Program-made: the position numbers and the translations under genes
Notes under the pieces: generated by a model
Seen by the model: only the letters and a program-made list of their open reading frames with translations
What the model was told of the DNA's origin: nothing
The model's database searches: none
NCBI GenBank assembly: GCA_028641055.1
Contig: CM054062.1
Location: 231,574,696 to 231,638,695 of the forward strand
DNA: 64,000 bases
Direction: 5' to 3'
Source: Alopecurus myosuroides
Taxonomy: Eukaryota; Streptophyta; Magnoliopsida; Poales; Poaceae
In this document: one piece after another, positions 33,911-45,463 of the stretch
Position numbering within the stretch: the first letter of the stretch is position 1
How the letters are laid out: the number at the start of each line of letters is the position of its first letter

Positions 33911-36365
33911 GTTGGCGCCCACCGTGGGGCCGGCGACGTCAGGCGTTAAGTTTCGATCTGGGATACTCGGCGGAATCGGCAGTTCCATAACTTTCGGAAG
34001 CTTGGAATTCGACAATGACGTTGGACGCTTCCTCGACAATGGATCCTACATACCGGTGCAAAATCATCTGGTAAGTGCCTGCGTGTTATCGATTGGATCT
34101 GCAAATATCTTTATCGGATTAACTACAGAGGCCATGGGGTTTTGCGATTGAAGCAAATTTATCCCACCCGCCCTATACCCAGTCGAAGATGACTACGATA
34201 CCGGGTTCTGCTCAGATCGCCGACATACAAGTGAATCACACTTTGTCGGTATGGTGCAATCCGAGATCGCCGAAAACACGGATGAAAGTAATCCCATGCA
34301 AGAGGCAGAAAACAACACTCCCACAACAGAGGTGGAAGATCCGACATCCGTCAACATCACGACGCACTCAGAAGCTGACTCTGCACTAGCCGCCATTGAG
34401 GCGAGATTAGAGTCGGATCCCGGATCGGATCACTTCGATACCGAAGACGAAGATGAAGACGCTTTCGAAAGAAAGGTCAAATCCTTCCAAGAGGGATTCC
34501 ATGAAGTACCGATGGCAAAACCGGCTGAAAACACGGATGCCGACAGTCAGGAAAGCCCTAGAACGCCTCCGCCAGAGGAAGAGAGAGAAGAAGGAGAAAC
34601 CTCTCCAAAATTCCCCGATGTCAAAGAATTGACAGAGGAAGAACCCTGCAGGAAACCTCCCTCTTCCAAGAAGAAACACAAAGCTGCTAATAAGCTCCAG
34701 TATAAACTCCGGAAGAAGACATTGGCTGATCCAGCCAATGAAAGCCCGGAAGTAGGAGACGCAAGCGGAGTGAAACCTTCGGAGAAGAAAACAAAACAAA
34801 TCCTTGTTCCGCCAATGACAGAACAAGAAGAACAGGAGTTACTGCAAACACCAGTGGGATTGCACGAACCCCCTGAAGTGCTAGAAGCCAGGAGACAATC
34901 TCTCCAAAGGCAGCAGCAACATCTATTCAGAACTCGTGAACACCTCCAAAAAACCCAGGATGACATCAAGCTCATGAAGGAAGAAATCGAGGAATACGAG
35001 AGAAAGAATAGATCTGGCATAAAACCTACACGGTTACCCGGAATCGTAAGACCAGAAGTACTTCCGCCAAAAGAAAGGTTTCACAACCCATCTTGGCAAA
35101 AGCAAGTAAACAACAAAGATGCCAGAGGTGAACCTATATACAAAACCGCAGCAGAAAATGCGGAAGCAGCCTTCACCATCCTCAACAACGATATGTACTC
35201 CAATGGTGAAAAACTTCAAGGGGTGTATGATTTCTTAGGAAAAGCATTGCAACAACAACAGCGGGGGCAGCAGCGATCAGGGAAGTTGCACGACGACTCA
35301 GCCCTATGTAAAACAGCTACATGCGCCGCTGGAGCACCTGGACCGGAAGAACCTTGAGATTCAAGCAATTCAAAAGAGAGGAAAGCGGATCCAAGAAAAG
35401 ACAAGAAAAATCCCGACAACAAGGATGAAGCGTCTAGAACCGGATCCCATCTCCCGAAAGATGGACTTAATCCTCGCGACCGGGAAGAAAAGCACCGGAA
35501 TGACGGAAAAGCAATGCCGCCTCCGAGACGCCCAGCTGAAAAATCTGGAAGACAGGATATACCTCACAGGCGTGAGAGATCCCGGACACCCCCCAGAAAT
35601 AAGGAAAGAAACAGGAGTATAACTCCACCTTATCCAAAGGGGCAAGATCTTGGAAGAAACAGAGAGAATCCCGGAAAAGCGCGTTCGCGCCACAATGGAA
35701 AAGAAAGGAGTAGATCCCCTTCTGTCCATTCAGCCGGCAGGTACTTCACACACATTAATAGGGCGGAAAGAGACGATTTATACTTTGGACCTAGGTGCTT
35801 CACAGATAGGATCCGAAGGATAACCCTGCATTTTGGCTTTGCCAAAGTTGGTCCAACATACCAAAAATATACCTGTAGTACAAACCCGGATACCTGGCTC
35901 TCAGACTACTATACAGCCGTCCATATCAACAATGGGACCGACTTGGAAGCTGTAAAGTTTCTTCCCCTAATGTTACTGGATGGAGCTAGAGATTGGATCA
36001 ATGGATTACCCTCCAGAACTGTTGACAGCTAGGATGATATGGCTCGAGTATTTAGTCAGCATTTCCGGGGAACTTACAAACGCCCGAATAGCATCAACCA
36101 GCTAAACCGTTGCACCCAATTGGAGGACGAACCATACGTGGATTTCATCTCAAGATGGACGACAATGAAGAATAGTTGCTCTGGAGTAACTGACGTTCAA
36201 GCAATGCATGCTTTCGTCAATGGCCTAAAACCCGGACTCGTACCGTTCATGATTGGTTCCAAAAAGCATAAAGATCTCGGATCTATGCTTACAACTACCA
36301 ATGAACACGCTGCAGCCGAGGACGACATCAGGGCAAGAGGAGGCAATATCGATACACTGATATAG
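33870..36365 (+). pseudogene. Gypsy B gag
   Basis: The frame begins with the ATG at 33870 inside the LTR, crosses the PBS as RQLAPTVG, and continues in the same frame past a TGA at 34149-34151 to 35357. Then a frameshift leads to the gag core. The N-terminal part is acidic and Glu-rich, with a predicted coiled coil near 34880-35020 (RRQSLQRQQQHLFRTREHLQ). The core near 35790-36360 has NPDTWLSDYYTAVHINNG, WINGLPSR and RGTYKRPNSINQLN. Stops: TAG at 36030-36032 (where relatives have Trp) and TAG at 36363-36365. Compared with gypsy A the linker is shorter and lacks the Asn-rich tract. Confidence 0.82.
33911..33930 (+). promoter_or_regulatory. Primer-binding site of gypsy B
   Basis: GTTGGCGCCCACCGTGGGGC immediately after the 5' LTR, the standard form of the site seen in gypsy A with one difference. 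Confidence 0.8.
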
Positions 36366-37550
36366 GCCAAAAAGAACCCTCGCCCTGAGAAAAAAGGAAC
36401 TCCAGATGCAGCACAAAAGCCCAAAGAGGTCAACATAGCCTTTGGAAGGGAAAATGGGAATAGGTGGAAAGTACGCAGTACGGAACCGATAAACTACACC
36501 AAAGAAGAGTGGGAGAAAATATAGACGGAAAACTGTGTCCACCACTCGCAATTTGGGAAGCCCACCCATACTAACGCACAATGCCGCTTGAACAAGCATA
36601 TGAAAGGCAGTGCAGGATCCGGAAACAAAGGGAAGAATTCCAAGAGGAAGTTTTCCAAGCAAAAGCTAGAAGCTGAGAAAGAAGATAGTGAATCGGACAC
36701 TGACGAAAAAATCCAGGAACAGCAGCGAAAAGGCGAGCCTAAGTTTCCGAGAGTTGATGGAGAATGCAACCTAACTTTCCTGGCAACTCCCTCAGCAAAG
36801 GTGGCAAAAAGAACGCTTCGAGAAATAAACGCGGTTGTCCCTGCAACCCCGAAATTCTTGAAGTACTCAAATACACAAATTACCTGGGATCAGTCCGATC
36901 ATCCCGAGAATATCCCTGAACCCGGCACACAAGCTCTAATCGTAAGTACTATTTTTCAAAACATTAGGCTAAAAAGAGTGCTGATGGATGGAGGATCCAG
37001 CATTAACATAATGTACCTGGATACACTGAAGCATCTGCGAATCTCGGAGACCCAACTCAATCATAGCAACATACGTTTTCACGGCATCGTCCCTGGCAGA
37101 CAAGCACGATCCCTAGGAGAAATTTCCCTAGATGTAACCTTTGGAGACAAAGATCACTTCCGGCAGGAAAAAGTATCCTTCGAGGTTGTGCCGTTCGAAA
37201 GCGTGTATCACGCGATACTCGGACGTCCAGCTTTTGCCAAATTCATGGCAAGATCATGTTATATTTATAACAAGCTGAAGATGCTAGGGCCCAAAGGAGG
37301 AGTAATCACCATATCTGGAGACTTCAAGTTGGCAAACGATCTGGAAAATGAAAATGCCCTTTGCGCTGAGAAAGTCATAGCAAAGTAAGAGTTGAAAGAG
37401 CTGGCCAAAGAGGTATCGCCGACAGAAATGCCGGCAGGCAAAGAAAGCCGGAAGCCAGCAGATAGCTTCAAGGCTTCCGAGAACACAAGAAAGGTAATCC
37501 TAGATCCCAAAGACCCGAATCGTAGTGGGAACTGGATGACCGACAAATAG
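36366..37550 (+). pseudogene. Gypsy B gag C-terminus and aspartic protease
   Basis: After TAG at 36363 and a further TAG at 36522-36524 comes a Cys/His stretch (CVHHSQFGKPTHTNAQC, like the CEYHNQWGH-type finger of the group), then a Lys-rich linker. The retropepsin domain follows near 36960-37260: VLMDGGSSINIMY with the catalytic Asp, FHGIVPG, and YHAILGRPAFAKF. TAA at 37386-37388 and TAG at 37548-37550 close it. The last of these sits at the same place as the TAG at 19390 in gypsy A. Confidence 0.8.
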
Positions 37551-40500
37551 GAAAGCGAGATCATCAAGTTCCTCCGTGAGAACTGGGATATTTTCGCTTG
37601 GTGTCCAGCGGACATGCCAGGCGTACCCAGGGAACTTGCTGAGCATCAACTCAAGATGATTCCAGGATCCAAACCCATCAAACAAGGTCTCCGTCGATTT
37701 GAGGAAGAAGACAGAAAGCTATTGGCAAGGATATTATCCGGCTTTTGGCAGCAGATTTTATCCGGGAAGTCATACATACTGAATGGTCTGCAAATCCAGT
37801 ATTAGTCCCGAAGAAAGATACTACTACCCTTAGAATGTGTATAGATTACACCGGCCTGAACAAACTGTGTCCAAAAGATAGGTTTGCGTTACCGCGAATC
37901 GATCAAATAATAGATGCCACTGCAGGCTCTGAGCTTTTATGCTTTTTGGATGCATATTACGGGTATCATAAAATACGCATGAAAAAAGAAGATCAAATCA
38001 AAACTTCGTTCATAACCCCCTATGGGACGTACTATTACATAACCATGCCATTTGGCCTGAAGAACGCAGGTGCAACCTACCAGCGTTGCATGCAACGGTG
38101 TTTGCATAGTCAGATTGGCAAAAATGTCCATGTTTACATGGACGACATTGCTGTCGTTACCAAGGAAAAAGAAACACCCTTGAGGATTTGCGAGAAACCT
38201 TCGAAAATTTGCGCACTTATAAAATGAAGTTAAATCCATTAAAGTGCGTATTCGGGGTTCCCTCAGGAAAACTTCTGGGTTTCATCGTTTCTCATAGAGG
38301 AATAGAAGTAAACCCGGAAAAGGTCAAAACAATCTTAAACATCTCCAAGCCCACGTGCGTAAAAGATGTGCAAAGATTGATGGGTTCCGCTGCAGCCATC
38401 AGCAGGTTTATTAGCCGGCTGCGGGATAAAGCCTTGCCACTGTATAATTATTGAAAAAATCCGACAACTTTGAGTGGACAGAGGAGGCAGGTGCAACGCT
38501 AACCCAGTTGAAGGAAACTTTGATAAAGCTCCGATTTTGGCATCCCCAAAAGACGAAGAACCTATGTTATTGTACCTTACGGCTACAAATCGGGTTATTA
38601 GTGCAATAATTGTTGTGGAAAGGAAGAAAGACGAACAAAGTATACCAGACCAGCATCCGGTATATTACATAAGTGAAGTTTTCTCCGAGTCCAAACAAAG
38701 GTATCAACACTATCAAAAACTGGCATATGGCGTATTTTTCGCATCTAGAAAACTTCGCCATTACTTCCAAGGACATTCCATAACAGTGGTATGCAAAGCG
38801 CCACTAGGGGATATAATAAACAATGCGGAGGCGACTAGTCGAGTAGCCAAATGGGGCATCGAGCTAGCAGCATTCGACATTAAGTACCAGCCTAGGACGG
38901 CAATAAAATCCCAGGTTCTGGCAGATTTTGTTGCCGACTGGACGGAAGCAATGGAAAAAACACCGATGCCGGAGTCCGAGTACTGGATCATGCACTTTGA
39001 CGGATCCAAGATGAAGGAGGGCGCTGGAGCTGGTGTAGTCCTAAAATCCCCTAAAGGAGATACAATGGAGTATGTATTACAAATACACTTCAACGCTAGT
39101 AATAATATGGCAGGATACGAAGCTCTGCTTCACGGCTTGCATATCGCAAAGGAAATAGGTGTCAAGCGCATCCTATGTTATGGCGACTCAGATTTGGTAC
39201 AGCACCAGCTCAACCAAACTTGGGACGCCAAAAGCCCTATAATGGCCGAATACCGGAGAACGGTGGACGAGTTTGCCATCTGTTTCTTTGGATTCGAAGT
39301 GCTCCATGTTAAAAGGGAGTAAAATTGGAACGCGGATGCCTTAGCCCTCATGGGATCAGAAAGGGTAAAAACCCTACCACCAGGTGTATTCGTCCAACAT
39401 TTGTACGAGCCATCGATAAAAGGTAGAGATGTTGATTATCCTCTGGCTTCCGAGTCAATTGAAGTCATGCTCGTTAACCCGGATTGGACAATCCCATATT
39501 TAAACTTCTTAGTTGATCAGAAGTACCCGGATGGAGCAGACGAAGTCTTGCAAAGACAGATTCAGCGTCGATGCAAAGGATACACGGTAATTAACAATTG
39601 CCTGTATAAACGCAACACTACCGGAATTTTTCTGCGATGTATTTCACCAGAAGAAGGACGAGAAATCCTGCAAGAAATCCATGCCGGAGATTGCGGACAT
39701 CATGCTCAGTCAAAAAACATAGTCAAAAAAGCATTCCGTGCAGGTTTTTCTAGCTAACAGCCAAGACAGACGCTGAGCACATAGTAAACACATGTGCAGG
39801 GTGTCAATATTACGCCAAGTAGACAAATATGCCAGCCCAAGCACTCAAAACTATCCCCATTACATGGCCGTTTGCGGTCTGGGGGCTAGATATGATGGGA
39901 CCATTCAAAACTGCAAGAGGCGGACTTACACATCTACTCGTTGCAGTGGATAAATATACCAAGTGGGTGGAGGCCAAACCCATCATAAAACTTGACGGTG
40001 TAACTGCCAGAAATTTCATCATTGACATAGTCATGAGATACGGCGTTCCACACAGCATAATAACCGACAACGGGACAAATTTCTCCATTGGAGAGTTGGC
40101 AAAATATTGCCGACAAACGGGAATTCGCCTAGATCTCGCATCTGTGGCACACCCGCAATCCAATGGACAGGTTGAAAGAATGAATAGCTCAATCTTACAA
40201 GGAATACGCCCAAGACTCGAATCTCCTCTTCATAGAGCAGCTGGGGCATGGGTAGAAGAGCTACCTTCCGTGCTTTGGAGCATTCGAACAACACCAAATA
40301 GGTCAACTAGGCAAACCCCGTTTTTCATAATTTATGGTGCAGAAGCAATTCTTCCAACAGACATGATCCGTGATAGCCCAAGAGTGCAGGATTTCGATGA
40401 ATCAGATGCCGAAAGCGCACGACAGGATGCCGTCGATCTCTTAGAAGAGTAACGAGAACTTGTGCTTCAAAGATCCGCCATCTATCAACAAGGTTTACGA

Positions 40501-40779
40501 CGTTATCATAGTCGGAAAATCAGGCATCGTTCTTTTAAAGAAGGTGACCTAGTGCTAAGATTGGTGCAGCAAAGAAAGCACAAACTGGCCCCAGTATGGG
40601 AAGGACCATTCGTCATAAGTAAAGCCATGAAGAATGGATCATATTATCTTGTAGACATTCGATATACGGAAGATGATCCCGAGAAGCCGAATCACAAAAG
40701 AAAGAGAAAGATAGATGATGAACTAGGAGAGACAAAGTGGCCCTGGAGTATTCAGCAGTTACGTCCCTTCTATACTTAG
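37551..40779 (+). pseudogene. Gypsy B pol: RT, RNase H, integrase
   Basis: RT begins ESEIIKFLRENWDIFAW. A frameshift near 37740 is followed by the CIDYTGLNKLCPKDRFALPR block near 37830-37890, FGLKNAGATYQR and an intact catalytic VYMDD near 38130. Another shift lies near 38180-38225. RNase H spans 38500-39320 (MHFDGSKMKEGAGAGVV; CYGDSD) and ends at TAA 39320. Integrase: zinc ligands near 39680-39800, WGLDMMGPF, IITDNGTNF and VERMNSSI near 39880-40190, with TAG at 39820-39822, a shift near 39750 and TAA at 40450-40452. The GPFVISKAM tail ends at 40779. Not functional. Confidence 0.85.
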
Positions 40780-41406
40780 TTCAATTTCTATGTAAACATC
40801 TTTGAGATCATGAAATAAAGTTGTCGAAATTCTCATATCCATGTTTTTACAAGTTTATTATAGTACAAAGCATGATTCTGTCTTATCTATTTCCCAATGA
40901 TCTTGCAAAATACTCAATGTTAACCCGAATTGTGCCTGCGTGCTCGGCGTTTAAAAACTGAATGATTTTCAGCCTACTAAAGGTTAAAGGAAACTCGGAT
41001 TGTGCCTGTGTGCCCGAGCTTCATTCAAAAAGTTCCTTACTTTTCTCTAAGCATTATCTGATGTTTATGTGCTGGGTCACTAAAGCTAGTAAGTAAAAAT
41101 GCCTTTAGTATGATCCATGTTTCCAAGTTTAAACTGATCGGTTTTACCCAATAACTTGGCGTGAAGATTAAAGTACTACTGAGCAATTTCAAACACTAAG
41201 GACAGTTAAAGCACACAAACCAGAGAACTTGGAAGATAAAGGAATATAAAACCCGGAAAACTTGCAAAGGATTTCATAAAAGTTAACTGCAAAAGGCGGA
41301 GTACTTGTTCATACAAAAGAATAGAAGCATTACAATAAAAATTACATTGTAAAGTGCAGTAAGGCTCCTATTTCCTATTTCTCCTATCCAGGGCAGGGAG
41401 AATTCT
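40780..41406 (+). other. Gypsy B spacer between pol and antisense gene
   Basis: AT-rich and non-coding; likely carries the 3' untranslated ends of the two convergent transcripts. It contains an ATGAAATAAAG string (40811-40821) suitable as a sense polyadenylation signal. Confidence 0.4.
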
Positions 41407-44380
41407 TCAAGCATCTGAGTCCTCTTCACAGCTGTCATCCTCGGGGGCTTCTGGAATCTCTTCTTCCGGATAGGTGATGGAGATATTCACCATAGAGGCA
41501 ATCTTGGTGGCGTGACCCTTGATTTCGTCAAAAATTGTGGTCCGCTGGGTCTCCGAATATCCAAGAGGGATACCGGACGCCACGCGCCAAGATTTGGCAC
41601 TGGGGCAATGCATACACATAAGGCCTAAAGCCATGCGTGCACCACCCCATGCTGCGGAGCGCAAGGTGGATTCCTTGGATTCCGCCACCTCCAAGATAGC
41701 TTCCGGAAGTTTCTCAACTTCCAAGAATTCCCCAGTTCTTGCGGGAAGGTACTTGTTGATCAACTGCATGCCTGCAACTCTGATCGCGGTGAATACCTTC
41801 CCGAAAGCTCGGATTTTCGCAATCCGAGTAAGATCTGGGTTATCTCCTGTTTTATCAAGACAGAACAACCAAAGGGTTAGCGAAAAAGCAGATAAAGAAG
41901 TTAAGACATGGAAATCTGGTCAAAGTTGATAACTTACCGAGGATCTTGTCCATCTTGGAGCCTTCCTCCAGGCGTAGGGTCAAGGCGTTCTCCAAATCTT
42001 GGATAGTGACCTTGTCCTTGTCAGCTTGTTGGGAGGCCTTGGATTGAGCAGTTCCAAGAGCCAGATTGCTGGCCTCCAGATCCTTCTGAGCCTTCATAAG
42101 TTCCTTATGAAGGTCCAAGTTCTCCCGGCGGAGATTCTCGGCATTGCCGGCATCTTCAGCTATTTGCTTGGCTTTCGCCAAAGCAGCTGGAAAGCAAGGA
42201 GAAAATTCTGGGTTAAGAAAACTCGAAAAAGTACTTAGAAAAAATTATGGACAAGGAACTTCAGAGAATTAAAATTATACCTGTTGTTTCCTCCAGCCGT
42301 AGCTGAGACGATGCCAGCTCTGTTTCCTTAACTTCAAGAATAGAGAGAAGGCTTCTAACCTCCTTATTCTTGACAGTTAGCTTGTTGAAAACTTCCATGT
42401 TTATGGTTTCAGCGGTTTGCTGAAACACGGAAATGAACCAGACCGCTTAAGTTAAAACAAGCATGATAAAGATGAAAGCATTAAGTTAAAAGCATGCATT
42501 TTAACTTATTGCTTGGGGGCTAGAGATAATACCTGGCTCATTCGCTATAAACCTGCCAAGTTTTCAGTGAACTCCTTTGCGTACTCAGCAAAAAGAGTCC
42601 CAGCCGCGCTAAGGCCCTCATTGATAGTCTTCAATTCTTTATCGAAGGTGGGAATTTACTCCTCAGTTATTCGAGAAGGACCTCCCACCTCAGGGACCGC
42701 CCTTTCCCTCGTGTCCGTTTCCGGCACAATGGGCTAGCTGGTCTGCTGGGTTTCGATGTCGGGGTAGCAGCGTGCTCTTCTGTTATAACTACCGGTGTAT
42801 CCGGAGCAGTAGCAGGAGAAGGATGTGGGCCTCTGCTGGCCACAGCTTTGTGCCTCTTTAGCTTTTTCGGCTTCAGAGTAGAGGGAGGCAATCTAAAAAA
42901 GAGAAAAGCCGGAAAGTCAAAACTCCAAGAAAAAGGGAGAAATTCCGACAAAGTAAAACAACCCAGATGTTCGAACCTGGAGGTGACGACGGGAACCCCG
43001 TCAAGATCAATGATTTCCTGGGAAGCGGAAATCTTCTTGCGTTTACGTCCACCCGCAAAGGTGGCACATAATACCTCCAGCTCGGCATCGGAAGCAAGTT
43101 CCGACTCAGGAAGTTCGGCAATCTGTTAAGAAGGCAAAAGCTGAGATAAAAACACGAAAACCAAGAAAAAAGAAAAGGGTTTAAACCCAAAAGGCAAAGA
43201 ATTGTACCTTGGGAGCCGGATTCACGGCCGTGTACATTGGCCGGCTTTCTTCATATTGGTCGCGGGATGCGACCAATTGATTTGCGCGTTTCCGCAAATA
43301 TTTTGCCGACCAAACCTTGCTGGTTGTCCGCATAACATCTCCGTCTCCCAAGTACTCGTAGAGAAGGCGAGCGCCGTGATTAGCCAAAGGCTGAATCCGC
43401 CTTTCTAGCCAGCAAAGGACTGTGTCCATGCCAGTTAGAGGCGGATCGGAAGCGACGAGCTTTGCAATGCGCCGCTTGATCCTGAGAAGATCCGGCGGCA
43501 GGGTCTGAACTGCTTCAGTTCCCCAGTTTTCTTGGGGAACAGCGGCGGTGTTCGAGAAAGGTGGAACCCCGGTGGTTTTCCCAGGGAAGGGAACGTCGGG
43601 ATGATAAAAGAAGGAACCCGTCCAGAATTTGACGGATTCCGATGTCTTAATCTTGGGGAACCAATCCTCCCTGAATCTGCGCAGGGTAAAGGATATGGTC
43701 CCACAAGTTGGGAGTGCGCCCTCCGAAGAGTTTCGCTTAACCCCAAAGCAATAAAGCCAGAAATCTAACCTAGGTGCTATACCTAGATATCCCTCGAAAA
43801 GGGCCTGAAATCCGGCTAGGTAGAGGATGGAGTTGGGTGGCAGATTGTGGGGTTGGATGTTGTAGTGGGCTAAGGTTTGGAGAAAAAAGGCGGATGGTGG
43901 AAGACCCATACCTCTTAGTATATGGGAGGTGAGGAGGACACGTTCCTCGTCCTTTGGCGCGGGCTCGGATTCGTCCTCCGGGATCCGCCATTTCCCTTTC
44001 AGCACGAGCCCCTCCTTCTCCATTGTCGAAAGGAGGGATGGTGGAATACTGCTGGCACTCCAGTTGCCGGCAGTTTCCGCCTCATCTTTTGCTCCGGCGG
44101 CGGTGTACGCTGCGGCCTCTGCGGCCGCGAGCTCGTCTCTGACGAGGGTGAGTTTCTCTTCCGCCGTCTCGGGCGCGAACGGCGGAGGAGGCACGGAAGA
44201 AGACCCCGCAAGATCTGCGGTGGTGAGATGGATTTCCTCGCCCGCCGCACCGCCAGTGGCCTTCGCCGGCTCGTCGCCGAAGGCGTGCACCGGTGAATCC
44301 AGTTGTGGATCCATCGTATCGATGATTTCGTCGATGTCCTTTGCGACGTTGCGGGCCGGTGAGGAGCTTGGGGATGCCAT
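41407..44380 (-). pseudogene. Spliced antisense gene of gypsy B (Transposase_28-type, six exons, frameshifted)
   Basis: Predicted exons: 44380-43208, 43122-42977, 42892-42533, 42419-42281, 42186-41938 and 41846-41407, all with GT..AG introns and matching phases. Exon 1 starts MASPSSSPARNVAKDIDEII and contains the Transposase_28 block (ILRGMGLPPSAFFLQTLAHY; IQPHNLPPNSILYL). Exon 2 is basic (GGRKRKKIS). Exons 4-5 form a long coiled coil (NLRRENLDLHKELMKAQKDL). Exon 6 ends in an acidic tail (EDDSCEEDSDA). Exon 3 has a one-base frameshift plus two stops, matching the total of 2,507 coding bases (one short of a multiple of 3). A TATA box lies about 140 bases upstream. It has more exons than the gypsy A gene, which lacks the coiled-coil part. 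Confidence 0.65.
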
Positions 44381-44516
44381 CGATGGGCGGCGCGCGGTTG
44401 CTCCAGTGAGGTCTCGGGTGGCGTTCGTTCGCTCGGGAGTTTCTCTGTGAGAACTTGGGCGCTGGGAATGGTGCTGCGAAGTGAGAGCGGAAGGTTTCCT
44501 CGGAGGACGGAGGCGG

Positions 44517-44526
44517 CTATTTATAG
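44517..44526 (-). promoter_or_regulatory. TATA box of the gypsy B antisense gene
   Basis: The minus strand reads CTATAAATAG, a consensus plant TATA box, 137 bases upstream of the predicted ATG at 44380. Confidence 0.65.
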
Positions 44527-44915
44527 CCGTAATCCCGTCACGATGCGTGCTAATGGCTCTTTTGACCGTTGGATGATCAACGCGTGTCACTCGCCGGAAA
44601 TTCCGGGAAATGAAACGACGGGTGATTATTGCTATCGCCTCATTTCCCGCGAGAATCTGTCAGAGATATGTTCCTGGGTTTCCCGCCTGTAACCCAAACG
44701 TCCCTTACGTCAGCAAGATTAAAGCGCTGACGTAGGAAGTTCCTTCTTCACGAAGGATCGTGTAAGAAAAGCCGGATTTTCTGGATTCTGAGTTTTGCGT
44801 TATAACATCCTTTGAGGAGAAAAAGAAGAATCAAGACTGCAGGCCGATATTTCTTGGAAAATATGCATTTGGCAAAAGACGGCGAATCCGAGTCTTAATC
44901 CTTCTTGGGGGCTAC

Positions 44916-45458
44916 TGTCGGATATATACCAACTAGGGATATATCAGATGGTAGTCTAAAGTGCCGGATTACCAGGGTGGCCTAAAGGGTAATGGGCTAT
45001 GGTCCATTAGGCGGCCCAGTAAGTTGATGCGTAGAAGCCGGATTCTAGAAGAACCAGGATCGCGGCCGACGTGATCTGGCTTGGAGTAGAAGGCAGATTC
45101 CTTACTTTCCAAGTTAATAGTTACCATAGTCTTCTAGGTTTCCTATTCTGTATGCCCTAATCCGGCTATTATACAAAGCCGGGCGGGAGATATGATAGAT
45201 AGACAAGAAGCTAAAGGCTAACTCGTCGAGAGGTTGATCCTTGACGAGCAGCTAATAGAACCTCACATTGTACTCTGTATTGACAGGCTTTACTCCTGAA
45301 TAGTGAGTTTGCAGGAGTAGGAACGTCGCATTACTGCGCCGTACCGAACCTGGGTAAAAACCCTGTGTCATTGTCCTTCGCACAATCACGTCCCCCCATA
45401 TCTCTATCAGTAGTTTCATGGCACCCCCGTCTATGAATTCTACTACGATGTCTCGACA
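44916..45458 (+). repeat. Gypsy B 3' LTR
   Basis: Preceded by a purine-rich CTTGGGGGCTAC (PPT, 44904-44915). About 97% identical to the 5' LTR. The TATA box is mutated (TATACAAA). Confidence 0.92.
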
Positions 45459-45463
45459 AAAAG

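Larger units (their letters stand above)
33368..45458 (+). mobile_element. Gypsy B: full-length Ty3/gypsy element (Tat-like) with antisense gene
   Basis: The 12,091-bp element has LTRs of 543 bp each (33368-33910, 44916-45458), starting TGTCGG and ending CTCGACA, with target duplication AAAAG (33363-33367 and 45459-45463). I counted about 18 differences between the LTRs by eye, near 3.3%, so it is older than gypsy A if rates are equal. Same order of parts as gypsy A, including an antisense gene downstream of pol. The proteins are clearly related but well diverged. Many stops and frameshifts. Confidence 0.92.

Noticed and set aside
39740..39770. TAA at 39755-39757 as a further deaminated stop
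   Set aside because: The neighbouring sequence indicates a small deletion and frameshift in a Tyr-Trp codon region, not a simple substitution.
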